Shown here: positions 43,917-52,369 of the stretch, one piece after another | Layout of the letters: each line of letters opens with the position of its first letter | Numbering within the stretch: the stretch's first letter is position 1 | Origin: an uncultured Lachnoclostridium sp. | Lineage (GTDB): Bacteria; Bacillota; Clostridia; Lachnospirales; Lachnospiraceae | DNA: 60,796 nucleotides | Reading direction: 5' to 3' | Assembly: GCA_946415315.1 (NCBI GenBank) | Contig: CAMKRZ010000019.1 | Coordinates: 1 to 60,796 of the forward strand | Position numbers and translations under genes: made by a program | Notes under the pieces: model-generated | Databases searched by the model: none | The model's input: only the letters and a program-made list of their open reading frames with translations | What the model was told of the DNA's origin: nothing

Positions 43917-44444
43917 ATGAGTGGAATTCTGACGGAAGAACAGAAGAAGGGCCTTACGGAGGGCGATCGCCGCAAGATTCGCAAGGAACTCTGGAATATT
44001 GCCAATGTGGACAAGCCTGTTGTGCTGAAATCGCTCAACGAGGCGCGTGCGCAGGGAGACCTCAGCGAGAATGCCGAGTACTCCGCTGCAAAGGCAAAAC
44101 TGCGTGCCATGGAGGGGCGTGAGAGGTATCTGGAGCGCAACCTCGACACGTGCCCGGCTTTCGTGGATACGGCCGGCGAGGATGAGGTCGGCATGGATGA
44201 TACCGTGACGCTGCATTCGGAGAAGACGGGGCGTGACATGACGATCAAGATCGTGACGTGGATCCGCGTCAATCCGCTGGCGCGCAAGGTCAGCGTCGCT
44301 TCGCCGATGGGATTTGCCGTCTACAAACATAAGGTTGGAGAACGAGTGCCTGTTATACTCGACAGCGGGGAAATGTACTACGTCACGATCATGGCGATCG
44401 ACAAGACTACCGACGATTCCGATGACGAGATCAATTCCTACTGA
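43917..44444 (+). CDS. greA: Transcription elongation factor GreA
   Basis: Rescues backtracked RNA polymerase by stimulating transcript cleavage. 175 residues. The N-terminal coiled coil carries the hallmark tip ARAQGDLSENAEYSAAK, with its acidic residues, and the C-terminal FKBP-like half ends with an acidic tail. The N-terminus is some 15 residues longer than usual. Start at 43917 with AAGGAG upstream. It is not next to lysS, its common neighbour. Confidence 0.9.
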   Translation: MSGILTEEQKKGLTEGDRRKIRKELWNIANVDKPVVLKSLNEARAQGDLSENAEYSAAKAKLRAMEGRERYLERNLDTCPAFVDTAGEDEVGMDDTVTLHSEKTGRDMTIKIVTWIRVNPLARKVSVASPMGFAVYKHKVGERVPVILDSGEMYYVTIMAIDKTTDDSDDEINSY

Positions 44445-44555
44445 TGTATTCTGCCGGTTTTGATGCATGTGAGTTTTTGGGAACATACTCAGGTTTCGCG
44501 GAGCGATGCTTGTTCCGCGATGGTTTTCTTCCGGCAAAGTCCGGGCAGGTGAACG

Positions 44556-45512
44556 ATGAATGATTTCATTTTCAGTTTGAATGCGACCGTGCCGGTGTTC
44601 CTGGTGATCGTGCTCGGGTTCGCGCTTCGGAAAATCGGTCTGCTGAACGAGGAGTTTGCCCGTGTCGGTGACCGTCTTACGTTTCGCGTCACGCTGCCGG
44701 TGCTTCTGTTCACGCAGCTGTCCACCGTGGACTGGTCGGAGAGTTTTGACCTGAAGTTCTTTCTGTACTGCATCATTGTCACATGCATCTCATTTGCCAT
44801 AATATACGGCCTCTCCTGGGCGTTTCTGCGCGATCGGAGCATGATCGGAACATATGCCATGGTAAGCTTCCGGGGCAGCGCAGCAGTGCTTGGCATTGCG
44901 TTCGTTTCCAACATATATAACGGCAGTGTCGGCTTTGCGCCGCTGATGATCGTGGCGGTCGTGCCGTTCTATAATTTCTTCTCCGTGCTGGCGCTGGCGA
45001 TCAGCGCGAAGAAGGAGGACAATGTTCGCTTCTCCGTGAAAACGGTCGCGTTTGAGGTGATCACCAATCCGCTGATCCTTGCGGTACTTCTGGCAATCCC
45101 TGCTGCGCAGTTTCATTGGACGGAGTGGCGCGGTATGACGATCCCGTATAAATTCCTCACGAGTGTCGGCAACATGGCAACTCCGCTGGCGCTTCTCGTG
45201 CTGGGAGCCGGTTTTGAGCATCGGGAGGCAGTGTCGAAGATGCGTACGGTTCTGTCGGCCGCGCTGACAAAGCTTGTGCTTCTGCCCGCCGTATTCGTCC
45301 CTGTTGCGATCTGGCTCGGTTTCCGCAACGAGCAGCTGCTCGCCATCGCGGTGATGCTTGCGTCCCCGACGACGGTCGCCTGCTATATCATGGCCAAGAA
45401 TATGAAAAATGATGCGGCTCTGGCTTCCGGAACGGTCCTTGCGGCGACAGTGCTTTCGCCGCTGACGATCACGGCGATGGTGTTTGTGCTTCGGTCATTC
45501 GGGTACATCTGA
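44556..45512 (+). CDS. AEC family transporter
   Basis: Membrane carrier of the auxin-efflux-carrier family, 318 residues and about ten helices in two halves, including PVFLVIVLGFALRKIGLL, LPVLLF and TPLALLVLGAGF. Bacterial members move malate or other organic acids, but the substrate is not evident. It lies 111 bases after greA and may have its own promoter. Context gives no further clue. Confidence 0.9.
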   Translation: MNDFIFSLNATVPVFLVIVLGFALRKIGLLNEEFARVGDRLTFRVTLPVLLFTQLSTVDWSESFDLKFFLYCIIVTCISFAIIYGLSWAFLRDRSMIGTYAMVSFRGSAAVLGIAFVSNIYNGSVGFAPLMIVAVVPFYNFFSVLALAISAKKEDNVRFSVKTVAFEVITNPLILAVLLAIPAAQFHWTEWRGMTIPYKFLTSVGNMATPLALLVLGAGFEHREAVSKMRTVLSAALTKLVLLPAVFVPVAIWLGFRNEQLLAIAVMLASPTTVACYIMAKNMKNDAALASGTVLAATVLSPLTITAMVFVLRSFGYI

Positions 45513-45586
45513 TCCGCTCGCAGAGCGCGTTGCCGTAACCGTAAACCGACGGGAAGAAGCCGCATTTTCCGAAACAAGGATTTTTG

Positions 45587-45615
45587 TTGTTTTTTCACCG
45601 TAGGTACTATATAAT
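45587..45615 (+). promoter_or_regulatory. Promoter of the PH-domain protein gene
   Basis: TTGTTT (45587-45592), 17 bases, a perfect TATAAT (45610-45615). Confidence 0.6.
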
Positions 45616-45727
45616 GACGTTAGACGGGTGTTTGCCGGAACGACCGAAGGTCGGGATGGCAGGTGCCGGCAACTGATAAAGGGGACAGGCTGCGGCAGTC
45701 CGTCATTGAAAGAAAGGGGTTTACATC

Positions 45728-46180
45728 ATGGTGGAATTGGAGAAAGAAGAAATCTTATGGCGTGACAGAAAACACTGGATGTGGTTTCCGTTTTCGTTTA
45801 CCAGATACTCCGTGACGAAGGAGCATCTCAACCAGGAGATCGGTTTCTTCTCAACGAGATACGAGGAGACGCTGCTCTATCGTATTGTTGATATCAAACT
45901 GATCCGTTCGTTCGGCCAGAAGATCTTCGGAACCGGTACGGTGCAGATCTTCAACCGTGTGGATACGGAGAAAATGATCGAGCTGAAGAACATCAAGAAG
46001 CCGAAGCAGGTGAAGCAGCTGATCTCCCAGCTTGTGGAGCAGGTGCGTAACGAGAAGAAGGTTGTCGGCAAGGAGTTCTACGGCATGATGGGCGGCGGAA
46101 TGCCGATGATGGACATGGACGGAGACGGCTTGCCGGATCTGCCTGATTTTGACGGTGACGCGGACGGCCCGGAGCACTGA
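45728..46180 (+). CDS. PH domain-containing protein (bPH_2-like)
   Basis: 150 residues, with a bacterial PH-like beta domain at about 8-110 (RYSVTKEHLNQEIGFFSTRYEETLLYRIVDIKLI is the recognisable pattern, quoted here only in part as YSVTKEHLNQEIGFFSTR). The C-terminus is rich in Met, Gly and Asp. No signal peptide or helix is visible, unlike YdbT proteins, which have membrane segments. Function unknown. AAAGGGG ribosome site; start at 45728. Confidence 0.8.
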   Translation: MVELEKEEILWRDRKHWMWFPFSFTRYSVTKEHLNQEIGFFSTRYEETLLYRIVDIKLIRSFGQKIFGTGTVQIFNRVDTEKMIELKNIKKPKQVKQLISQLVEQVRNEKKVVGKEFYGMMGGGMPMMDMDGDGLPDLPDFDGDADGPEH

Positions 46181-46277
46181 TGCATCATTTTCCTGTTGAC
46201 AAACAGGAACGCGTGGAATATGATTCAATCGGTACGGAACGTACCGGAATTGACAATGTTTTTAAAGGAGTAATAAC

Positions 46278-46508
46278 ATGTTCGAAAAGATTCTGGAGAT
46301 CCTGCAGAACCAGCTTTCCATCGATGTGACCGGTGTTACGGAGGAGACTTCCTTCCGCGACGATCTTCGCATTGATTCGCTGGATTTGTATGAGGTTGTG
46401 ACTGCCCTTGAGGATGAGTACGGTATTGAGATTCAGCCGGAAGACCTTGACGGTATTTTCACAGTCGGCGATGTTGTGGAATTTCTTGCTAAGCGCGGAA
46501 TCGAGTGA
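46278..46508 (+). CDS. Acyl carrier protein
   Basis: 76 residues with the four-helix ACP pattern and the phosphopantetheine site DSLD (Ser34). It carries acyl chains on a 4'-phosphopantetheine arm. There are no fatty-acid synthesis genes around it, so it is either a second, dedicated ACP or a relocated acpP. Start at 46278 with AAAGGAG upstream. A strong terminator follows. Confidence 0.93.
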   Translation: MFEKILEILQNQLSIDVTGVTEETSFRDDLRIDSLDLYEVVTALEDEYGIEIQPEDLDGIFTVGDVVEFLAKRGIE

Positions 46509-46554
46509 TCTTTGAGCCGAAATGTGGTTCGGCAGTAAAAAGGAAAGAGAAATC

Positions 46555-46591
46555 AAAAGACGACACAGTCAATAGATTGTGTCGTCTTTTT
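46555..46591. terminator. Bidirectional terminator after the ACP gene
   Basis: AAAAGACGACACA (46555-46567) and TGTGTCGTCTTTT (46578-46590) form a perfect 13-base stem with poly-T/poly-A ends, serving the two converging genes. Confidence 0.95.
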
Positions 46592-47666
46592 AGTCTTCGG
46601 GTTCTTCAAGGTTCTCAGGGTCTTCGGGGAATCCAATTACCTCGGTGGCTTCTGTGGCGTCGAGGAGCGGTCGGTTCGTTTGTCCGGCATTGTCATCGCC
46701 TTCCGTTGTTTCCTCATCCGGTTCAACGGGGATTTCCCACGGCAGTGCCGTTGAAACCGTCAGATCATCGATGTAGTAGGAGCAGTAGAGCCCCACGCTG
46801 TTGGGCAGTTCATCCGTCGTACCGATGAGGATTCCGCCATCCTCGGTTTTGGTCTCCGTGATCTTGACGTAGAAAACACAGTCGGTCCACTGGCCGCGGG
46901 GAACCGTTGCGGAGGTGTAGCGCACGAAGCGCTCCTGCATCTCCATGATGTAATTCCCTTTGTTGTCGGTTTTCCTCTTGCCGTCGCGGGTGCTGTAAAC
47001 GTAGTCCAGAACTTTTTCCTTGTGGTAGGTGTCATATGCGGTAAACACCATCTCGTCGGTGGTGTTGCCGAACCCTTCATCCTCGTAGTAGAGCTTGCAG
47101 CGGATGCAGATTGTCTTGCCTGCAAGTTTCTCATAGGAGAGACCATTGACTTCGTTCAGGCGAAGACAGAAGCCGCTCAATCCATGGTATTCCTGTTTGC
47201 GCCGGGAAACCTTTACGGAATAATGGCCGGAACTCGCAATGCTGTCGGTCGTGTAGACCTCAGCGCCGTTGCAGGTGTTCGAAGGCTCCGAACGATTTCC
47301 CCATTCGCGCTCGAAATTGTTGGCGTAGATCATGCTGCCCGGGTACATCGGGGCTGTTTTTTCCAGTACGCCTTCCTCATCCCATACGGCTCTCGCGTTG
47401 TAACCGCCGTTCTTCATCGCGGTGACATCCGGCGTCGGAGACGGCGGGATCGCGGTCGGAGTCGGAGTCAACGTAGGCGTGGCAGTCGGCGTCGGGGTGG
47501 ACGTCGGTGGGACCATGGTCGGTGTCGGAGTCATCGTAGGCGTAGCGGTCGGCGTCGGCAAATCTTCAGCTCCCGGAAGGCTGCCTGTGCAGGCCAACAG
47601 AACAAGCGCTGACAGGATTGCCAGCGCTACCAGTGTGCACAGTTTTATGATCCGGGTGGTTTTCAT
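46590..47666 (-). CDS. Secreted lipoprotein with a beta-sandwich, carbohydrate-binding-like domain
   Basis: 358 residues. Lipobox LLAC gives a lipidated Cys near residue 26. A Thr/Pro linker follows (TPTPTATPT-style). The mature domain (about 85-320) resembles CBM4/9-like jelly rolls in layout: [40 protein letters not shown] and [15 protein letters not shown] are the typical start, edge and end strands. The tail is acidic. It may bind plant glycans. A second lipoprotein of the same layout lies just upstream on the strand. Confidence 0.75.
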   Translation of the reverse strand: MKTTRIIKLCTLVALAILSALVLLACTGSLPGAEDLPTPTATPTMTPTPTMVPPTSTPTPTATPTLTPTPTAIPPSPTPDVTAMKNGGYNARAVWDEEGVLEKTAPMYPGSMIYANNFEREWGNRSEPSNTCNGAEVYTTDSIASSGHYSVKVSRRKQEYHGLSGFCLRLNEVNGLSYEKLAGKTICIRCKLYYEDEGFGNTTDEMVFTAYDTYHKEKVLDYVYSTRDGKRKTDNKGNYIMEMQERFVRYTSATVPRGQWTDCVFYVKITETKTEDGGILIGTTDELPNSVGLYCSYYIDDLTVSTALPWEIPVEPDEETTEGDDNAGQTNRPLLDATEATEVIGFPEDPENLEEPED

Positions 47667-47705
47667 ACTGTCACTGCCTCAGGAAATGTTCCGGCGCGCA
47701 ACTTC

Positions 47706-47788
47706 GCGAACAGAGTTCGCAAAATTACCATGCGCTCGGCACTCTTCGCAAAATAGGTGGGTCAGTGAGAGGGTTCCCACTGACCCAC
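47706..47788. repeat. Palindromic element between the two lipoprotein genes
   Basis: The hairpin GCGAAC-AGA-GTTCGC (47706-47720) matches the arms of one in the 43462 element but with a different three-base loop. A long stem follows: GTGGGTCAGTG (47757-47767) with CACTGACCCAC (47778-47788). Probably a degraded relative of the other compound palindromes. The 230-base gap holds no gene. Confidence 0.6.
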
Positions 47789-47890
47789 GAGGTTTCAGGT
47801 CTCAGGAATTTGCGGGGATCGCACGAATGCGAAACCGCTCAATTCTGTCCCGGGAAAATGAATCCCTACGCCGTGAGAAAAGGATCCGGA

Positions 47891-48712
47891 TTACTCTTCG
47901 CCCTCTTCTTCAACAGGTGCGTGCTCTTCCCAGTAAGCTTCAAATGCTGCGTAATCGCCGACACCGTCAACAATCTTGATGGAAAGGTTGTCGATCAGGA
48001 TATCTTCCTTGCCCTTGCCGGTGCCGCACTCGAAGTAGATGCGTGCAGTGCCTTCTGCAATGTCCGTAGGAAGGAATACGGTGTTTTCACAGTGTACCCA
48101 TGCGCCGTCGGTCGATGTTCCGGTTGCACGGTTGTATGCAGGATAAACAGTGCTGCCTGCGGAACCGTCTTCCTTGAGAGGCTGGAACTGAGTCGTGCAG
48201 GAAACCAACATGTCAGTCACGCCGTCCTTCATGGAAACACACTTGGCGTCGAAACTAATCTCGAAGCCCTTGCCGTACCACTTAGGATCGATGTTGAGCG
48301 CGATGCCGTGCCACGTTCCGTTTCTGCCGGTAGCCTTAAGGCAGTTCGTGCCGTCCATGCCGACACCCTCGCCGAAATCTGCGTAAGCCGCACCAATCTG
48401 GCTGAAGAGAAGGTAAACGCAAGTCGGGTCATCCTTGATGGTTGCGACGATGTCTTCTTCCGCGTCATCCAGCACGAAACCTACCGGAGCGGAATCAAAA
48501 TCACATTTTAAGTAGATGTTTGCTTCCGGAGTCGGGGTCGGGCTCGGCGTCGGGGTATCGGTGGGAGCTGTTGTCGGAGTGTTCGTCGCCTCAGCCGAGG
48601 TGGTGGGAGCAGTGGTTGCATCCCCGCCGGACGAAGAGTTGTCTGCGCTACCGCATGCACTCAGCAGACCGACGATCAAAACGAGTGTCAGCAATAATGC
48701 TGTTTTCTTCAT
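47891..48712 (-). CDS. Secreted lipoprotein with a beta-sandwich, carbohydrate-binding-like domain
   Basis: 273 residues. Lipobox LSAC puts the lipidated Cys at residue 20. A Ser/Thr/Pro linker of about 45 residues leads to a single jelly-roll-like domain (YLKCDFDSAPVGFVLDD, GKGFEISFDAKCVSM, EDILIDNLSIKIVDG). The layout is that of CBM4/9-like modules. Acidic tail. It has its own promoter at 48776-48804 and resembles the next gene on the strand in architecture, though not closely in sequence. Confidence 0.75.
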   Translation of the reverse strand: MKKTALLLTLVLIVGLLSACGSADNSSSGGDATTAPTTSAEATNTPTTAPTDTPTPSPTPTPEANIYLKCDFDSAPVGFVLDDAEEDIVATIKDDPTCVYLLFSQIGAAYADFGEGVGMDGTNCLKATGRNGTWHGIALNIDPKWYGKGFEISFDAKCVSMKDGVTDMLVSCTTQFQPLKEDGSAGSTVYPAYNRATGTSTDGAWVHCENTVFLPTDIAEGTARIYFECGTGKGKEDILIDNLSIKIVDGVGDYAAFEAYWEEHAPVEEEGEE

Positions 48713-48775
48713 GGAAAATACCTCCTGTCATGATAATATGAAACCCCTGTATGAATGGATAATCATACTGCCCAA

Positions 48776-48804
48776 AGGATAGCATTTTCACGGCAAAAAG
48801 TCAA
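48776..48804 (-). promoter_or_regulatory. Promoter of the lipoprotein gene on the minus strand
   Basis: On the minus strand, TTGACT (48799-48804), 17 bases, TATCCT (48776-48781) with an extended TG. Confidence 0.55.
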
Positions 48805-48845
48805 TATGGCAGAGCGTCCGGAGTCGCGCGTACGCGCGCGTTGAC

Positions 48846-48874
48846 TTGACTTTTTCCATTTTTCGGACTAAAAT
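48846..48874 (+). promoter_or_regulatory. Promoter of dapF
   Basis: TTGACT (48846-48851; a second TTGACT begins at 48841), 17 bases, TAAAAT (48869-48874). Confidence 0.55.
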
Positions 48875-48942
48875 AATGATGTTTTACTATATGATAACAT
48901 GCCTGTATTGTCGGAACTCGACAAAGGGCAGGGGAGAATCGT

Positions 48943-49779
48943 ATGAGACACTTTACGAAAATGCATGGCTGCGGCAACGATTACGTGTATTTTGACTGCA
49001 CGAAGGAGCCGCTTCCGAATGCGTCCGCGGCGGCGGTGTTTATGAGCGACCGCAACACCGGCATCGGCGGGGACGGGATTATACTGATCAAACCGAGCGA
49101 GATCGCGGACTTTTATATGGAAATGTACAACCTCGACGGAAGTCAGGGACGGATGTGCGGCAACGGGATCCGCTGCGTCGGCAAATTCGTCTATGACAAG
49201 GGGCTGACGGACAAGACGGACATTACCGTGGAGACGCTCTCAGGCGTGAAGAAGCTGCATCTGGCCGTGAAGGACGGGCTTGTGTACGAGGTTACGGTTG
49301 ATATGGGCCATCCGTCCGTTAACCCTGCGGACATCCCGCTTGTTGCGGACGAGCCGGCCATCGGCAGACCGATCGTACTCGGCGGTGAGAACCTTACTTT
49401 TACCGCGGTTTCCATGGGTAATCCGCACGCGGTGATCCCGGTTGCGAGCACGGCGGACACGCCGGTTCGCGAGCTCGGCATGTTGCTGGAGCATGATCCG
49501 ATGTTCCCCGAGGGCGTGAACACCGAATTTGTCGAGGTGCTCGGTCGAGGCGAGGTGAACATGCGCGTATGGGAACGCGGCTCGGGCGAGACGAAGGCCT
49601 GCGGCACGGGTGCCTGCGCGACGGCGTATGCCTGCCGGCTGCTGGGGCTGACGGGCGATGAGGTGCTGGTGCACCTGTTGGGCGGCGATCTGCGGATCGT
49701 CTATGATGAGGCAAATGACACCATCTTCATGACCGGTCCCGCTGTGACCGTGTTTGAAGGGGAGATTGAGTGGTCGTAA
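48943..49779 (+). CDS. dapF: Diaminopimelate epimerase
   Basis: Converts LL- to meso-diaminopimelate for lysine and peptidoglycan synthesis. 278 residues. The two catalytic cysteines are Cys72 in MCGNGIRC and Cys220 in KACGTGAC. HGCGNDYVYFDC near the N-terminus and GNPHAV are also typical. Start at 48943 with AGGGGAG upstream. The glucosaminidase gene starts 37 bases after its stop, so the two may share a transcript, which would link cell-wall synthesis and turnover. Confidence 0.96.
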   Translation: MRHFTKMHGCGNDYVYFDCTKEPLPNASAAAVFMSDRNTGIGGDGIILIKPSEIADFYMEMYNLDGSQGRMCGNGIRCVGKFVYDKGLTDKTDITVETLSGVKKLHLAVKDGLVYEVTVDMGHPSVNPADIPLVADEPAIGRPIVLGGENLTFTAVSMGNPHAVIPVASTADTPVRELGMLLEHDPMFPEGVNTEFVEVLGRGEVNMRVWERGSGETKACGTGACATAYACRLLGLTGDEVLVHLLGGDLRIVYDEANDTIFMTGPAVTVFEGEIEWS

Positions 49780-49816
49780 CAGTTTCCTGCGCTGTACGAA
49801 GGAGGATTCCTACGCG

Positions 49817-52330
49817 ATGAGAAGAAACAGAGCGAACAACCGAATATGGGCAATTGTGCTGACTGCAGTGATGTTCGTGTCGCTGATGATGCCGGTCGGT
49901 ATGTCGAAACTGCTATGCGGAACAGCCAACGCGGAAGAGGATGACCCGTTTAGCAATAAGGGACTTTTGGCGTATGTCAATTACAGCCCTGCTGTTGATG
50001 TCAGAGTCGGACCGGGACCAGGAGAAGCCCTGCTTCTGGATAATGAAGGTAACCCGGTCCAGCTCACGACCTCGACAATCGTGCGTGTTTTGGGGGATTT
50101 CACATATAGAAGTGGAACACAGGAAACCTATTGGAAAAAAATACAGTTTGACTATCATGGTGAGAAAGATTTGGTTGGCTATGTCATGGCCGCGACCCAA
50201 AATAGTAGAATTAATTATTTGCTTGATTTTGTGAGTAATCGCAATGATGAAGAGTATATAGGGTTTGTGGAGGAGATGAAGGCCGAAGGATTCCCAGAGT
50301 CTTATATAGAGATTCTTTGGGCAGTGCACCAGTGGAATCCCACGTGGACCTTTAAGGCTCAGCTGCTCGATGTTGACTGGAATGAGGCAGTCAACGAGGA
50401 GTACGATGATTTTCCGACTCTGAACAGCCGCAGACATCCGAGTGGATGGAAATCACTGGATCAGAAAGACTACAGATATGCTGTCGCTGACGGTAACGGG
50501 GGTCTAAAGGACGGCGGTTGGGTGTTGAAAGACGACAAATACGCCCGGGCTTCGAAGGAAATGCTTGCTTATGCGATGGATCCGCGCAATTTCCTCGGCG
50601 AGAGTACGATCTTCATGTTTGAGGATCTGGACTATTTACCTGAGGTTCAGACACAGGAGGGTGTGGAACGAATCCTGAATAAATACAAGGATTTTACGGG
50701 AGAAGTCGAAGGAACTACATATTCGGGCCTTTTCATGGAGGCTGCGAAAGAATCCGGAGTTAATCCCTATTTTTTGGCCACTAGAAGTGTTCACGAAGTC
50801 CATGATTCAAAGATGATTGAAGGTAAAGGGGTTTCCGTGAAGATTAACGGAGAATATGAAACTAAGTATAGTGGCTTGTACAATTACTATAATTTTAGTG
50901 CTTATGCTGGTAATGGTATGGGTGTTCTTGAACATGGTCTATGGTTTGCTAGTAAACAATATACCGATAAAGAGAGGGCTGCTAAAGATTTTTATGATGA
51001 TTTGCGCCCATGGAACACACGAAGGAAAGCAATCGTCGGCGGTGCCAAGAAGATGGCTCATGACTATGTCAAAGCCGGACAGAACACGCCGTATCTTCAG
51101 CGGTACAATGTAGCGCCTGCCAACGCGAAGAACAGGTACAGCCACCAGTACATGTCTCTTGTGTCAGCTCTGTATGAGGAAGCGTACATGTATTACTCCG
51201 GGTTGATGAGAGACGAAGATGAATATGCTGCGCTTGAAACACCGTTCGTGTTCCTAATCCCGGTATATAAGAACATGCCCGAAACGCCTTGCGAGCGCCC
51301 GACCGGCGACGGCAATCCCAACCCGTATCTTGCAGATTTGACGATAACGGGAGAGGGACTGGAAGAGGGGGCAGCGCTCTCTCCGACGTTTGCATGGAAC
51401 AAAACTGAGTATGCATTTACGGTAGAGGAGCCGGTTGAGAAGATCACGATTTCGGCGTCTCCTCTTGCGAAAACCACTAAGGTTTCAGGGACAGGAGAGA
51501 TCCTGCTTATACATGGCGAGACGGCCTGTGAGATCGAGTGCAAGGCGGAGAACGGAACGGTCGTCAAATACACGATTAAGATCACGCGGAAAGGCCAGGG
51601 GGAGGATCCGAGCGTAACGCCGAAACCTTCGCCGAGCGTATCACCGGAAGTATCGCCGAGCGTATCGCCCGAAGTATCACCGAGCGTGTCGCCTGAGGTT
51701 TCGCCGAGCGTATCACCGAGCGTATCACCGAGCGTATCACCGAGCGTGTCTCCGGTGGTCGTGCCGAGCGTGTCGCCCGAGGTATCTCCTAGCGTGTCAC
51801 CGAGTGTATCGCCTGAAGTGTCGCCGAGCGTGACGCCGACGGATACACCGACGCCTACGCCTACCGACACGCCTACGCCGACACCGACGAACACACCGAC
51901 GCCCACGCCGGAGCCGGAGAAGATCACCTCCGAAAAATACCAGGTGTCGGACGAGTATATTTGCAATATTGAACCCGGAACGGAGATGGCGGACTTCCTC
52001 TTGGCGCTGAAAGTGACCGGCGGAAGCAAGGTAACGCTGCTCAACGCGAAGGGCGAAGAGGTGACGGAGGGCACGGTCGGTACCGGGTGGACTCTGAAGA
52101 CGAAGGAACACAGCATTCCGATCGTTGTTTTCGGAGATGTTTCCGGCGATGGTGACGTTTCCGCGATCGACCTTTTGTATATCCGGCGGCATTTGCTGGA
52201 CATCAGTGAACTGTCGGGAGCCGCGCTGACCGCGGCGGACGTGAAGAGCGACGGGGAGATTACGGCGCTTGACCTGTTGTATGTCAAGCGGCATATCCTC
52301 GATATCGCTGTGATCGTTCAGAAACGATAA
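49817..52330 (+). CDS. Secreted glucosaminidase (GH73-type) with dockerin domain
   Basis: 837 residues. A signal peptide ends near GTANA. An SH3-like region follows (VDVRVGPGPGE, about 55-125). Residues about 150-500 resemble LytB/GH73 N-acetylglucosaminidases (GVNPYFLATRSVHEV, YNYYNFSAYAGNGM, AKKMAHDYVKAGQNTPYLQ), predicted to cut peptidoglycan. Then come a cadherin-like beta domain (about 515-595), a long SVSPEVSPS/TPTP linker, and a C-terminal type I dockerin (about 772-832). Its two calcium-loop repeats are GDVSGDGDVSAIDLLYIRRH and ADVKSDGEITALDLLYVKRH. The start at 49817 has GGAGG upstream. The SH3-to-catalytic part is clearly more AT-rich than its flanks. Confidence 0.88.
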   Translation: MRRNRANNRIWAIVLTAVMFVSLMMPVGMSKLLCGTANAEEDDPFSNKGLLAYVNYSPAVDVRVGPGPGEALLLDNEGNPVQLTTSTIVRVLGDFTYRSGTQETYWKKIQFDYHGEKDLVGYVMAATQNSRINYLLDFVSNRNDEEYIGFVEEMKAEGFPESYIEILWAVHQWNPTWTFKAQLLDVDWNEAVNEEYDDFPTLNSRRHPSGWKSLDQKDYRYAVADGNGGLKDGGWVLKDDKYARASKEMLAYAMDPRNFLGESTIFMFEDLDYLPEVQTQEGVERILNKYKDFTGEVEGTTYSGLFMEAAKESGVNPYFLATRSVHEVHDSKMIEGKGVSVKINGEYETKYSGLYNYYNFSAYAGNGMGVLEHGLWFASKQYTDKERAAKDFYDDLRPWNTRRKAIVGGAKKMAHDYVKAGQNTPYLQRYNVAPANAKNRYSHQYMSLVSALYEEAYMYYSGLMRDEDEYAALETPFVFLIPVYKNMPETPCERPTGDGNPNPYLADLTITGEGLEEGAALSPTFAWNKTEYAFTVEEPVEKITISASPLAKTTKVSGTGEILLIHGETACEIECKAENGTVVKYTIKITRKGQGEDPSVTPKPSPSVSPEVSPSVSPEVSPSVSPEVSPSVSPSVSPSVSPSVSPVVVPSVSPEVSPSVSPSVSPEVSPSVTPTDTPTPTPTDTPTPTPTNTPTPTPEPEKITSEKYQVSDEYICNIEPGTEMADFLLALKVTGGSKVTLLNAKGEEVTEGTVGTGWTLKTKEHSIPIVVFGDVSGDGDVSAIDLLYIRRHLLDISELSGAALTAADVKSDGEITALDLLYVKRHILDIAVIVQKR
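51605..51915 (+). repeat. In-frame tandem repeats coding SVSPEVSP and TPTP linker
   Basis: About fifteen copies of units close to CCGAGCGTATCACC (Pro-Ser-Val-Ser) with interspersed GAAGTATCG, then TPTPTDTP-type codons. These encode the long spacer of the dockerin protein. Confidence 0.9.
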
Positions 52331-52369
52331 GAAAACAAAAGCGGCAGTATTTGCCGCGAAAGGGGTAGA

